In this document: in pieces, positions 45,007 to 53,808 of the stretch
Position numbering within the stretch: position 1 is the stretch's first letter
Layout: the number at the start of each line of letters is the position of its first letter
Source of the DNA: S010-25 sp964441285
GTDB taxonomy: Bacteria; Pseudomonadota; Gammaproteobacteria; SZUA-229
Direction: 5' to 3'
Length of the DNA: 64,000 nt
NCBI GenBank assembly: GCA_964441285.1
Contig: CAYTUK010000007.1
Coordinates: 1 to 64,000 of the forward strand
Notes under the pieces: generated by a model
What the model was told of the DNA's origin: nothing
Seen by the model: the letters and a program-made list of their open reading frames with translations, nothing else
Databases searched by the model: none
Position numbers and translations under genes: made by a program

Positions 45007-47271
45007 ATGTTAAGTAAAGAGCTGGAATCATCATTAAACAAAGCGTTTAATGATGCGCGCGAAAAACGCCATGAATACATTACGGTCGAGCATTTGTTGC
45101 TGTCGCTGTTAAACAATAACAGCGCCAACATTGTCTTACAGGCCTGTGGTGCGGATATCGAATTATTGAGCGTTGAGCTGATTGAATACCTTAACCATAA
45201 TACCCCCGTCTTTGGTGACGTTGTTGGCGGTGAGGTACAGCCCACTTTGGGTTTTCAGCGCGTCCTGCAACGTGCCGTTTTTCATGTGCAATCTTCAGGA
45301 AAAAAAGAAGTGGTTGGAGCCAATGTACTCGTTGCCATGTTTGGTGAGCAGGAATCGCAGGCGGTTTATCTATTAAACCAGCAGAATGTAAACCGTCTTG
45401 ATATTGTTAACTATATTTCTCACGGCATTACGAAAGTTCCTAACGAAACTGAAAAGCTTGAAGATCACTCGGAACAGACCGTCTCAACTGAGACTGAAGC
45501 ACAACCACTGGAAAATTTTGCAACCAACCTGAATCAGCGTGCGATGCGTGGTCTGGTTGACCCATTGATCGGGCGTGATGCTGAAGTTGAGCGTACGGTT
45601 CAGGTATTGTGTCGGCGTAGAAAAAATAATCCACTGCTAGTCGGTGAAGCAGGCGTAGGGAAAACGGCGCTGGCCGAGGGACTGGCAAAACGTATTGTTG
45701 ATAAGGAAGTGCCAGAAGTACTGCTGAATAACACCATCTATTCACTGGATCTGGGTTCGTTGGTGGCGGGTACAAAATACCGTGGTGATTTTGAAAAAAG
45801 GCTTAAGGGTATATTAAAACAGCTTAAGCAAACCCCCGGTGCCATTTTATTTATTGATGAGATACATACCATTATTGGTGCAGGTTCGGCTTCGGGTGGT
45901 GTAATGGATGCATCGAATCTGATTAAACCCATGCTGGCAAGCGGTGAGCTTAAATGTATCGGTTCAACCACGTACACTGAATTTAGAAGCGTTTTCGAAA
46001 AAGATCATGCGCTTGCACGCCGGTTTCAGAAAATTGATCTGGAAGAACCCAGCGTCGAAGAAACCGTCGAAATTTTGAAAGGGTTAAAAACGCGCTTTGA
46101 AGAACATCATGATGTTAAATATAGCAATAATGCTCTGCGTGCGGCGGCGGAATTATCCGAGCGTTACATCATGGACCGTTTTTTACCTGACAAGGCCATT
46201 GACGTTATTGATGAAGCTGGTGCAAGTCGTCAGCTACAATCGAGTGTGGCACGTAAAGTGAACAAAAAATCAATCAATGTGCATGATATTGAAGGCATTG
46301 TTGCAAGCATTGCCCGAATTCCTGCGAAAACAGTTAATACAACGGACACGGAAATGTTAAAAAATCTTGAGCGCGACTTAAACATGGTTGTTTTTGGTCA
46401 GGCTGAAGCAATTAGTTCACTGGTCACCTCTATTCGTATGGCACGTTCTGGTCTTGCCGACCCTGAAAAACCGATTGGCTCCTTCCTGTTCGCCGGACCG
46501 ACAGGGGTGGGAAAAACAGAAGTTTGTCGGCAGCTTGCAAGTGTTCTGGGTGTCGAATTAATTCGTTTTGATATGTCTGAATACATGGAGCGTCATACCG
46601 TATCGAGATTGATTGGTGCACCGCCAGGTTATGTTGGTTTTGATGATGGTGGTTTGTTGACAGAAGCGGTAAATAAACAACCACATTGTGTTTTATTGCT
46701 GGATGAAATAGAAAAAGCACACTCTGAAGTATTTAATATTTTATTACAGGTCATGGATCACGGCACTTTAACCGACAGTAACGGGCGTAAAACAGATTTT
46801 CGGAATGCCATTTTAGTCATGACCAGTAATGCAGGTGCGCAGTTGATTTCACGTCGTTCAATGGGCTTTACTGAGCAGCAAAATGAACTCGATGGGATGG
46901 AAGAAATTAAGAAAATATTTACCCCGGAATTCAGAAATCGTCTGGATTCCATTGTTCATTTTGATCCACTGGATGCGCATGCGCTGGCAAATGTTGTGGA
47001 TAAATTCCTGATAGCACTTGAAATGCAGCTCAACGAGAAAAAAGTGACACTAAGTGTGGATAAGGCAGCTCGTGCCTGGCTGGCAGAAAAAGGTTATGAC
47101 CCAAAAATGGGTGCAAGGCCGATGGCGCGAGTTATTCAGGAGCAGGTAAAAAAACCGTTGGCGGATGAACTGCTATTTGGGGAACTCAAAAAAGGCGGCC
47201 AGGTAACCGTGACAGTTACGGCTGAAAATACGCTGAATATTGCAGTCGAATCTGAGTCACTCAAGGCCTGA
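45007..47271 (+). CDS. clpA: ATP-dependent Clp protease ATPase subunit ClpA
   Basis: ClpA is the AAA+ unfoldase of the ClpAP protease. The 754-residue protein has the N-terminal domain that binds ClpS (about 1-145), the first AAA module with Walker A GEAGVGKTALAEG and IDEIHTIIGAG, the second with GPTGVGKTEVCRQ and LLLDEIEKAH, and the C-terminal AARAWLAEKGYDPKMGARPM. It lacks the long middle domain of ClpB. The ClpP-binding IGF/IGL-type loop is expected in the second module. It is convergent with infA, with a shared terminator between. Confidence 0.97.
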   Translation: MLSKELESSLNKAFNDAREKRHEYITVEHLLLSLLNNNSANIVLQACGADIELLSVELIEYLNHNTPVFGDVVGGEVQPTLGFQRVLQRAVFHVQSSGKKEVVGANVLVAMFGEQESQAVYLLNQQNVNRLDIVNYISHGITKVPNETEKLEDHSEQTVSTETEAQPLENFATNLNQRAMRGLVDPLIGRDAEVERTVQVLCRRRKNNPLLVGEAGVGKTALAEGLAKRIVDKEVPEVLLNNTIYSLDLGSLVAGTKYRGDFEKRLKGILKQLKQTPGAILFIDEIHTIIGAGSASGGVMDASNLIKPMLASGELKCIGSTTYTEFRSVFEKDHALARRFQKIDLEEPSVEETVEILKGLKTRFEEHHDVKYSNNALRAAAELSERYIMDRFLPDKAIDVIDEAGASRQLQSSVARKVNKKSINVHDIEGIVASIARIPAKTVNTTDTEMLKNLERDLNMVVFGQAEAISSLVTSIRMARSGLADPEKPIGSFLFAGPTGVGKTEVCRQLASVLGVELIRFDMSEYMERHTVSRLIGAPPGYVGFDDGGLLTEAVNKQPHCVLLLDEIEKAHSEVFNILLQVMDHGTLTDSNGRKTDFRNAILVMTSNAGAQLISRRSMGFTEQQNELDGMEEIKKIFTPEFRNRLDSIVHFDPLDAHALANVVDKFLIALEMQLNEKKVTLSVDKAARAWLAEKGYDPKMGARPMARVIQEQVKKPLADELLFGELKKGGQVTVTVTAENTLNIAVESESLKA

Positions 47272-47390
47272 TACCTGCCTGGAATAAAGTGAAGTGCTGA
47301 GGTGCGCTTAATGCGGGAAATTGGTCGATTGTACGACCAGATTCGATTTGTCAGAATGGCTTGCTGTTGCTCGAATCGGCACGAGAAAAT

Positions 47391-47421
47391 AAAAAAGGTC
47401 TGGGTGAAAACAGACCTTTTT
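47391..47421. terminator. Bidirectional terminator between clpA and infA
   Basis: AAAAAAGGTCTG and CAGACCTTTTTT form a perfect stem around an 8-base GGTGAAAA loop. An A-run on one side and a T-run on the other allow factor-independent termination in both directions, as expected between convergent genes. Confidence 0.9.
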
Positions 47422-47435
47422 TATGGCTGAATGCA

Positions 47436-47654
47436 TTATTTAGCGCGGTAGATAATGCGGCCTTTCTCAAGGTCGTAAGGAGTTAGTTCAACGGTTACTT
47501 TATCACCAGTCATAATTCGAATGTAATGCTTGCGCATTTTACCTGAAATATGCGCGATCACAGTGTGACCATTTTCGAGTTCAACGCGGAACATTGTGTT
47601 AGGCAGGGTTTCTGTTACCGTGCCTTCCATTTGTATTGCTTCTTCTTTAGCCAT
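47436..47654 (-). CDS. infA: Translation initiation factor IF-1
   Basis: IF-1 occupies the ribosomal A site during initiation. The 72-residue protein is the standard OB-fold form: MAKEEAIQMEGTVTETLPNT, FRVELENGHTVIAHISGKMR, VELTPYDLEKGRI. It is convergent with clpA. Confidence 0.98.
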   Translation of the reverse strand: MAKEEAIQMEGTVTETLPNTMFRVELENGHTVIAHISGKMRKHYIRIMTGDKVTVELTPYDLEKGRIIYRAK

Positions 47655-47833
47655 GGTTTACCAGTTTTAGTGTGCGAGTGAGTCGATGCAGCTTACCTTC
47701 GATAGAGCCGGCGAGGTTTATCTGCATAACGACTAAATTTCCGTCTTTTATAAAAGTTGCGCAATTATCGTCGTTTTTGGCGTAAGCGCAAGTGTTTTTA
47801 TCGCGAATCGGTTATTTTGCCACTAATTGTAAT

Positions 47834-48715
47834 TTATTGGACGTGTATTTTAGCTGCTACGAGCTTTTTGTTCGTTTTTTTTCTCTGTGACTGAGTGTTA
47901 GTGATTTTTTTCGGTAGCATCAAAACTGGGTCAATTAAAACCTGATTAGCAATAACAGCAAAGTGAAGGTGTGGGCCAGTCGCACGGCCAGTATGACCAA
48001 CCTCACCAATAATATCGCCCTGTTTGACTTTGTCTCCCGGTTTTACATTGATTTTACTGAGGTGTGCATAAAGACTGATAATGCCTTCGCCGTGATTGAT
48101 GAAAATCATATTACCACTGAAAAAGAAGTTGCCAGCATCAATAACAGTCCCATCAGCGGCCGCTTTGATGGGTGTCCCTTCGGGTACCGCAATGTCCAGA
48201 CCATTGTGTGGCCGACGTTCCTGGCCATTAAAGAAGCGCCTTAAACCAAAAATACTACTAATAGGTCCCGTTACCGGCCAGATGAAATTTACTCTGGGCG
48301 TGTTTTTGGTAAACAGGTGTTTGGCTTTCTTCTTGCGTTTACTTTCTGCAATGATACGCAGCATATCTTTTTTATTGGGATTTACTTCACGTTTATTTTT
48401 AATGCTGAGATACTGTCTCCGGTATTTTTTCGGTTTAATATGAATTTTTACATTAAGCGTTAAACCATCAGGCTGGTGGATTGAAAACGCATAATCACCT
48501 GGCCTGGTTTTAAGTCCAATACCGGCAAGCGCTACCCAGCTATTTTTGTAAGCAAAAACGGCAACGTGTTTACCGTTGAAAAAAATCTGTGTTTTACGGG
48601 TGTAATTGGGTAGTTGTAATAATGCAATGCCACCCGGTACTAACGCCTGTTGGGGGTGAGCAAACAGTGAGGGCGAAACAATAGCGAGTAGTAAGAGTAA
48701 TATCAGGGGTTTCAT
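47834..48715 (-). CDS. Secreted M23-family peptidoglycan endopeptidase
   Basis: This 293-residue protein has a signal peptide (about 1-19, ending SLFAHP), an N-terminal beta domain, and a C-terminal LytM/M23 domain with the metal ligands RRPHNGLDIAVPEGTP (first H and D) and GPHLHFAV (HxH), plus SLYAHLSKI. All zinc ligands are present, so it should be an active murein DD-endopeptidase and not a degenerate EnvC or NlpD type. It is transcribed away from the aminotransferase, with a structured repeat between. Confidence 0.9.
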   Translation of the reverse strand: MKPLILLLLLAIVSPSLFAHPQQALVPGGIALLQLPNYTRKTQIFFNGKHVAVFAYKNSWVALAGIGLKTRPGDYAFSIHQPDGLTLNVKIHIKPKKYRRQYLSIKNKREVNPNKKDMLRIIAESKRKKKAKHLFTKNTPRVNFIWPVTGPISSIFGLRRFFNGQERRPHNGLDIAVPEGTPIKAAADGTVIDAGNFFFSGNMIFINHGEGIISLYAHLSKINVKPGDKVKQGDIIGEVGHTGRATGPHLHFAVIANQVLIDPVLMLPKKITNTQSQRKKTNKKLVAAKIHVQ

Positions 48716-48747
48716 CGAAAGAAATTATTGTATTTTTTATTCGTCTG

Positions 48748-48880
48748 TTACTTAACAGAATGGATGAAAAGATACCTGGTGTTCAAGACCGTCAGCCGCA
48801 GGGATGCGGGTGTCGAGCTTGCATGGAGGTGTTTACAGCGTGTCTTGAACAATTAGATATCCCTTTATCTGTTTCAGTAA
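48748..48880 (+). repeat. Structured repeat, copy H (133 bp)
   Basis: Starts TTACTTAACAGAATGGATG and ends TTATCTGTTTCAGTAA. The stem GTTCAAGAC/GTCTTGAAC is perfect and the CCGCA-GGGA-TGCGG hairpin intact; the second hairpin (TGTCG-AGC-TTGCA) is broken. It reads through in frame into the aminotransferase upstream region, which can mislead gene calls. It is in the 314-bp gap 48716-49029, which holds no gene. Confidence 0.88.
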
Positions 48881-49029
48881 TATGTCAGCCTGCGGCTGTG
48901 AGCCTATACTACGCGCAATTTTGGTTAATGTTAATACTTCAGTGGAAGCGTAAAATAGACCATCTCGGCGGAGAGTTGACTGAATTGGTTGGCTCGATAG
49001 ATTGGCTAACAAAAAAAGTAAAAACCACG

Positions 49030-50190
49030 ATGACACAGATTCAGCTATCACAACGTGCGGTGCAGCTAAAACCCTTTCATGTAATGGCGATACTTGCGCG
49101 TGCAAAACAACTGGAGGCGCAGGGGCGCTCAATTATCCACCTCGAAGTTGGAGAGCCAGATTTCGCCACTGCACCGGCTGTCATTGAGGCGGGTCTTGTC
49201 GCGTTAAATACCCATAAAATACATTACACTCCGGCAACAGGATTGCCTGAGTTACGGCAGGCGGTTGCTGACTATTATCAGCGAAAATTTAAACTCTCCA
49301 TTGATGCAAAGCGCATTATTATTACTCCAGGGGCATCCGGGGCGCTACAACTTGCATTATTAGCACTGCTTGATGCAGGTGAGAGTGTTGTACTGACCGA
49401 TCCGGGTTACCCCTGTAATCGGAATATTGTACAGATACTGGCTGGTGAAGTTATTCCTGTTCCAGTAACTGCAGAGAGTAACTATCAATTAACAGCTGAA
49501 CACATTGAGCAGTACTGGCAAGCACTAACCCGTGTTGCAATGGTGGCGAGTCCGTCTAACCCTACAGGGACATTAATTGATTCTAAGCAACTGCAACAGT
49601 TGATTGCAGCGGTAGGTAGAAAAAAAGGTCGGCTGATTATTGATGAGATTTATCAGGGGCTGGTTTATGATACTGAAGACAGCACGGCTTTGTCACTGTC
49701 AGATGACTGTTTTATCATCAATAGTTTTTCTAAGTATTTTGGTATGACCGGATGGCGACTGGGCTGGATGGTGGTACCGGATGTTTATGTTGACGTTATT
49801 GATCGAATTAGCCAGAATATTTTTCTGGCGGCCTCAACCATCGCGCAATATGCGGCAATGGCTGCGCTTAAGATCGAAACAGAAACGGTTCTGCAACAGC
49901 GAAGCGATGAATTTAAACGCCGTCGAGATTATTTATTGCCGGCACTGACATCGCTGGGTTTTGAGTTTGCAGTAAAACCACAGGGCGCTTTTTATCTTTA
50001 TGCCCGGTGTGTGGCGATGACTGATAATAGTTTTGCCTGGACACAGCAGCTACTTGAACGCCAGGGCGTTGCGATTGCACCGGGGCTGGATTTCGGCGCG
50101 TTTAATGCCCATCAATACTGCCGGTTTGCCTATACCCAGCCGGTGGATGTACTTGAGCAGGCAGTTGCCAGAATTAGACAGTTTATCTAA
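49030..50190 (+). CDS. Class I/II PLP-dependent aminotransferase
   Basis: This 386-residue aspartate-aminotransferase-fold enzyme has IIHLEVGEPDFATAPAV, YTPATGLPELRQAVADYY, SPSNPTGTL, IIDEIYQGLVY and the PLP-lysine motif NSFSKYFGMTGWRLGW. Substrate is not clear; alanine, aspartate or aromatic amino acids are all possible. The ATG at 49030 gives the family N-terminus. The longer open frame back to 48760 is repeat sequence and not protein. It is followed 60 bp later by a DUF2797 gene. Confidence 0.9.
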   Translation: MTQIQLSQRAVQLKPFHVMAILARAKQLEAQGRSIIHLEVGEPDFATAPAVIEAGLVALNTHKIHYTPATGLPELRQAVADYYQRKFKLSIDAKRIIITPGASGALQLALLALLDAGESVVLTDPGYPCNRNIVQILAGEVIPVPVTAESNYQLTAEHIEQYWQALTRVAMVASPSNPTGTLIDSKQLQQLIAAVGRKKGRLIIDEIYQGLVYDTEDSTALSLSDDCFIINSFSKYFGMTGWRLGWMVVPDVYVDVIDRISQNIFLAASTIAQYAAMAALKIETETVLQQRSDEFKRRRDYLLPALTSLGFEFAVKPQGAFYLYARCVAMTDNSFAWTQQLLERQGVAIAPGLDFGAFNAHQYCRFAYTQPVDVLEQAVARIRQFI

Positions 50191-50250
50191 GCCCGATAAT
50201 CCGTATAAAATAATAAAAAGTAATAGCCATTAGAGGAATCAGGTAGAAAA

Positions 50251-51066
50251 ATGAACGGTAATATTAAAAAAATGCGGACATCACTGGCACAGCCGGTGCA
50301 ATACCATTTACCTGTGGGTGATGCGTGTATATCGATGAACTCACATATCGGGCAGACAATGACACTTGATTATCTAAATGAAATATATTGTGTAGCCTGT
50401 GGCCGTAAAACCAGTAAAAGTTTTGCCCAAGGGCATTGTTATCCCTGTTTTCGGCAACTGGCTTCGTGCGACCTGTGTATTATGAAACCTGAGACCTGTC
50501 ATTATGCAGCGGGTACCTGCCGTGAGCCTGAGTGGGGTGAGCAAAACTGCTTTCAGCCGCATTATGTTTATCTGGCGAATTCTTCAGGTGTGAAAGTAGG
50601 CATTACGCGTGGTTCACAGATACCAACCCGCTGGATGGATCAGGGGGCGACGCAGGCTTTGCCAATATTTAAGGTGGCATCACGATATCAGTCGGGTTTG
50701 ATCGAAGTCGCATTAAAACAGCATGTGTCTGATCGGACAGACTGGCGTAAAATGCTTAAGGCAGATGCTGAGTCCGTTGATCTATATCAGCTTCGTGATG
50801 ATTTACTGACTCAGTGTGAAGCTGAAATAGATACCATTCAGCGACAATATGGTGAAGCAGAAATTGCGCGAATAGATGAATCAATCGTCGAAATAAAGTA
50901 CCCTGTTGATGCATACCCTGCAAAAATTAAATCACTGAATTTTGATAAACAGCCACAGATTGAAGGTAAATTATCAGGGATCAAAGGCCAGTATCTAATC
51001 CTTGATGGCGGCGTACTCAATATCCGTAAGTTTTCAGGATATAACCTCAGTATTGATTTTCATTAA
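50251..51066 (+). CDS. DUF2797 family protein
   Basis: This 271-residue cytoplasmic protein matches the DUF2797 family. It has a zinc-ribbon-like Cys set YCVACGRKTSK...GHCYPCFRQLASCDLCIMKPETC (about 46-87), then HYVYLANSSGVKVGITR, which resembles a GIY-YIG-type fold core, and IPTRWMDQGA. Function is unknown. It lies between the aminotransferase and cysE in the same direction. The N-terminus is uncertain by several codons; ATGs at 50251, 50272 and 50336 are possible. Confidence 0.85.
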   Translation: MNGNIKKMRTSLAQPVQYHLPVGDACISMNSHIGQTMTLDYLNEIYCVACGRKTSKSFAQGHCYPCFRQLASCDLCIMKPETCHYAAGTCREPEWGEQNCFQPHYVYLANSSGVKVGITRGSQIPTRWMDQGATQALPIFKVASRYQSGLIEVALKQHVSDRTDWRKMLKADAESVDLYQLRDDLLTQCEAEIDTIQRQYGEAEIARIDESIVEIKYPVDAYPAKIKSLNFDKQPQIEGKLSGIKGQYLILDGGVLNIRKFSGYNLSIDFH

Positions 51067-51113
51067 GCGATAGACCTTAAGCATAAAAATTAATTTTATC
51101 AGGAGTTATTGTT

Positions 51114-51887
51114 ATCAGCCTTCGAGAAGATATTCAATGCGTGTTCGACCGCGACCCCGCAGCACGAAATACACTGGAAGTATTAACTGCCTATCCGGGC
51201 GTGCACGCCATCATCGCGCACCGTTTTAACCATTTTTTATGGAAGTTAGGGTTGAAATGGTTGGCACGTATTTTTTCCCAGCTTGCGCGCTGGTTTACCG
51301 GCATAGAAATTCATCCTGGTGCAAAAATCGGGCGACGCTTTTTTATTGATCATGGCATGGGTGTAGTGATCGGAGAAACGGCTGAAATTGGTGACGACTG
51401 TACCCTCTATCATGGCGTGACGTTGGGTGGCACGAGCTGGGAGGCTGGAAAACGCCACCCAACATTAATGAATAACGTGGTGGTGGGTGCGGGTGCAAAA
51501 GTGCTGGGGCCGATTACGCTAAATGACCGCGTTCGTGTTGGTTCCAATGCTGTTGTGACAAAAAGTATCGAAAGTGATTCGACGGTAGTTGGTGTGCCAG
51601 GTCGAGTGGTACACCGCAGTGATGTGAATGAAGTGAAGCGGCAGATGATGGCGGAAAAAATGGGTTTCGACGCATATGGTGTAACCAGTGATGCGCCTGA
51701 CCCCGTAGCTTCAGCGATTAATAAAATGCTGGATCATATTCATGCGATGGATGAAAAAATGGAAACTATGTGCGCGGCGCTAAAACAGTTCGGCGCAGAA
51801 ATTGATGTGTCCAGATTGCCTGATCTGGGATCCTGCTCAATTGCATCAAACCATGACGAAATAGATGAGAAAAAGGATAAAATCTGA
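51114..51887 (+). CDS. cysE: Serine O-acetyltransferase
   Basis: CysE makes O-acetylserine, the acceptor for sulfide in cysteine synthesis. The protein has the family N-terminus LREDIQCVFDRDPAARNTLEV, then GVHAIIAHR, the hexapeptide-repeat domain (IEIHPGAKIGRRFFIDHGMGVVIGE, YHGVTLGG) and VVGVPGRVV. The conserved LREDIQ lies upstream of the first standard start (GTG at 51141). A strong AGGAG at 51101-51105 is followed by only ATT, GTT or ATC in frame, and I chose ATC at 51114 for spacing. A nonstandard start or a sequencing change is possible. The product feeds cysteine to the desulfurases of the adjacent isc operon. Confidence 0.9.
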   Translation: MSLREDIQCVFDRDPAARNTLEVLTAYPGVHAIIAHRFNHFLWKLGLKWLARIFSQLARWFTGIEIHPGAKIGRRFFIDHGMGVVIGETAEIGDDCTLYHGVTLGGTSWEAGKRHPTLMNNVVVGAGAKVLGPITLNDRVRVGSNAVVTKSIESDSTVVGVPGRVVHRSDVNEVKRQMMAEKMGFDAYGVTSDAPDPVASAINKMLDHIHAMDEKMETMCAALKQFGAEIDVSRLPDLGSCSIASNHDEIDEKKDKI

Positions 51888-52016
51888 AGACAGATAACGC
51901 CCCGCCCAGTAGTTATTTCTGTGATATTGCTGTATTTGCAGGATATTAATGCTTGCGACTAATACTGACATAGTGCTCTAGTTGCATGAATTAAAACGAA
52001 ATTAATCGAATTTATT

Positions 52017-52076
52017 AATACCTGACTAAATTACTCGGATTAATACTTGACTATTTTACTAGGGATTAAGTAAAAT
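52017..52076 (+). promoter_or_regulatory. iscR promoter with two type-1 IscR sites
   Basis: AATACCTGACTAAATTACTCGG (given as halves AATACCTGACT and AAATTACTCGG, 52017-52038) and TAATACTTGACT with ATTTTACTAGG (52041-52063) both resemble type-1 IscR operators (consensus with GACT separated from AGTC-like). The -35 TTGACT (52047-52052) lies inside the second site, and TAAAAT (52071-52076) is 18 bp on. IscR with its cluster would therefore block the promoter. Confidence 0.72.
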
Positions 52077-52145
52077 TAGCACCAGGTAATATTGATGATT
52101 ACCTGTTGATGGCTACATATTGATGACTACAGGCGAGTATTAGTT

Positions 52146-52607
52146 ATGCGTTTAACAACAAAAGGCCGCTACGCGGTAACAGCAGTGCTGGATTTAGCTT
52201 TGCACCAGGCGAATGGCCCGGTATCGTTGGCAGCCATTTCCGAACGTCAGGGTATTTCGCTTTCTTATCTTGAACAACTGTTTGCAAAATTGCGGCGTAA
52301 TGAGATTGTTGGTAGTACCCGTGGTCCGGGTGGTGGTTACAAACTAAAGGATAGCGCGGCGAACATCAGTGCTTCTGATATTATTCTTGCCGTTGATGAA
52401 GACTGTCGGGTTGTGGATTGTGACGGTGGTGAGGATTGTCATAGTGGATACCAATGTCTCACACATGATTTATGGCAGGAGCTAAGTAATGAAATACGTG
52501 GCTTTCTTGATGGTATTACCTTGTCTGAAATTCTATCTCAAGAGTCGGTGCATGATATTAGTGTGCGTCAGGATAAAGCCTGTAGTAACAAGCGTGAGTT
52601 AGCGTAA
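52146..52607 (+). CDS. iscR: Iron-sulfur cluster regulator IscR
   Basis: IscR is an Rrf2-family regulator that senses the Fe-S cluster supply. The 153-residue protein has the winged-helix region (MRLTTKGRYAVTAVLDLAL, GISLSYLEQLFAKLRR, STRGPGGGYKL) and cysteines at 92, 98 and 104 with His at 107, the same numbering as the [2Fe-2S] ligands of the E. coli protein. The ATG at 52146 has no strong ribosome site. It leads the isc operon and is preceded by operator-like sites. Confidence 0.97.
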   Translation: MRLTTKGRYAVTAVLDLALHQANGPVSLAAISERQGISLSYLEQLFAKLRRNEIVGSTRGPGGGYKLKDSAANISASDIILAVDEDCRVVDCDGGEDCHSGYQCLTHDLWQELSNEIRGFLDGITLSEILSQESVHDISVRQDKACSNKRELA

Positions 52608-52617
52608 AACTTCTGTG

Positions 52618-53790
52618 ATGGCTATTTATCTGGATAACAACGCAACCACTGCGTTACATGCGCAGGTACTGGAAGCAATGTTGCCCCACATGGGCAAGAT
52701 TTGCGGCAATCCCTCCAGTCTGCATCGTTTTGGCCGCCTGCAGCGGGATGCCATCGAGCAGGCGCGTACACAGATAGCGATGCTGGTCGGTGCTCGATCT
52801 GAACAGGTCGTATTTACCAGCGGCGGCACAGAGTCGAATAATTTAATTCTACGCGGCATGGCAGGGTATGGCCGATATGCGCAGACAGGTGGGTTGGGTA
52901 CGATTAAACGTATTGCAGTTAGCCGCATTGAACATCCATCGATACTTGAGTTAGCTAGATCGCTGCCCTTTGAAGTTGATTACATTGATGTTGATGCAGA
53001 CGGGTATATTACCCCTGCAATGTTTGAACAGGCAATAAAAATGGACACTGGCCTAGTGTCGATTATGACAGCAAATAATGAAACGGGCGTTATTCAGTCG
53101 CTGGATGGATTTATTGAACGGTGTCGCGAGCAGAATATTTATTTTCATACCGATGCTTCACAGGCGGCGGGGAAAATAGCACTAAATTTTGCTGCCAGTG
53201 GTGCACATGCAATGACTCTGTCAGCACATAAATTTTATGGTCCAGTTGGTGCGGGCGCATTAATCATTGATCGTTCATTACCGCTAGAGGCGGTGCAACT
53301 GGGTGGCTCACAGGAAAAAAATCTGCGCGCAGGAACAGAAAATATTGCCGCCATTGTGGGGTTTGGTAAAGCGGCTGAAATCGCGATAGAACATCTGGAA
53401 CAGCGCTGCGCACATACGCAACAATTACGTGATCTGCTTGAGCAGGGTTTGAAAAAGATCCCTGCCGTGACAATTTTTTCTGAACAGGCAAAACGTTTAC
53501 CGAATACAGTGCAGTTTGGTGTGGCCGGTTTTGATGGTGAAAGTTTACTGATGCAACTGGACCGAAAAGCTATTGCCGTTTCATCCGGGTCGGCCTGCGG
53601 CAGTGGCAAGGCTGAACCCAGTCATGTTTTACAGGCAATGAAGGTGCCGACTGAGATTGCCAATGCAGCAATTCGGGTAAGTTTTGGTGAAAATAACACG
53701 GGTTTAGATGTGGACGTATTGCTGAGCGCTCTGCATAACATTCTAACAGCAAATACTCACTCGCCTGTCATGATGGCAGCGAGTCTTTAA
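52618..53790 (+). CDS. Second (NifS/IscS-like) cysteine desulfurase
   Basis: This 390-residue PLP enzyme has YLDNNATT at the N-terminus, TSGGTESNNLIL, the PLP lysine in LSAHKFYGPVGAG and the catalytic Cys in SSGSACGSGKAEPSHVL. It resembles NifS and shorter IscS-like enzymes and is clearly different from the neighbouring IscS (GSG replaces TSA after the active Cys). It has no IscS-type C-terminal SPLWxMY tail. Its presence between iscR and iscS is unusual. It lies 11 bp after iscR. Its sulfur acceptor is unknown. Confidence 0.92.
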   Translation: MAIYLDNNATTALHAQVLEAMLPHMGKICGNPSSLHRFGRLQRDAIEQARTQIAMLVGARSEQVVFTSGGTESNNLILRGMAGYGRYAQTGGLGTIKRIAVSRIEHPSILELARSLPFEVDYIDVDADGYITPAMFEQAIKMDTGLVSIMTANNETGVIQSLDGFIERCREQNIYFHTDASQAAGKIALNFAASGAHAMTLSAHKFYGPVGAGALIIDRSLPLEAVQLGGSQEKNLRAGTENIAAIVGFGKAAEIAIEHLEQRCAHTQQLRDLLEQGLKKIPAVTIFSEQAKRLPNTVQFGVAGFDGESLLMQLDRKAIAVSSGSACGSGKAEPSHVLQAMKVPTEIANAAIRVSFGENNTGLDVDVLLSALHNILTANTHSPVMMAASL

Positions 53791-53808
53791 TTTATAAAGG
53801 TGAAAAAA

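Noticed and set aside
48760..49029. 90-residue N-terminal extension of the aminotransferase
   Set aside because: It is translated repeat sequence and not part of the fold.
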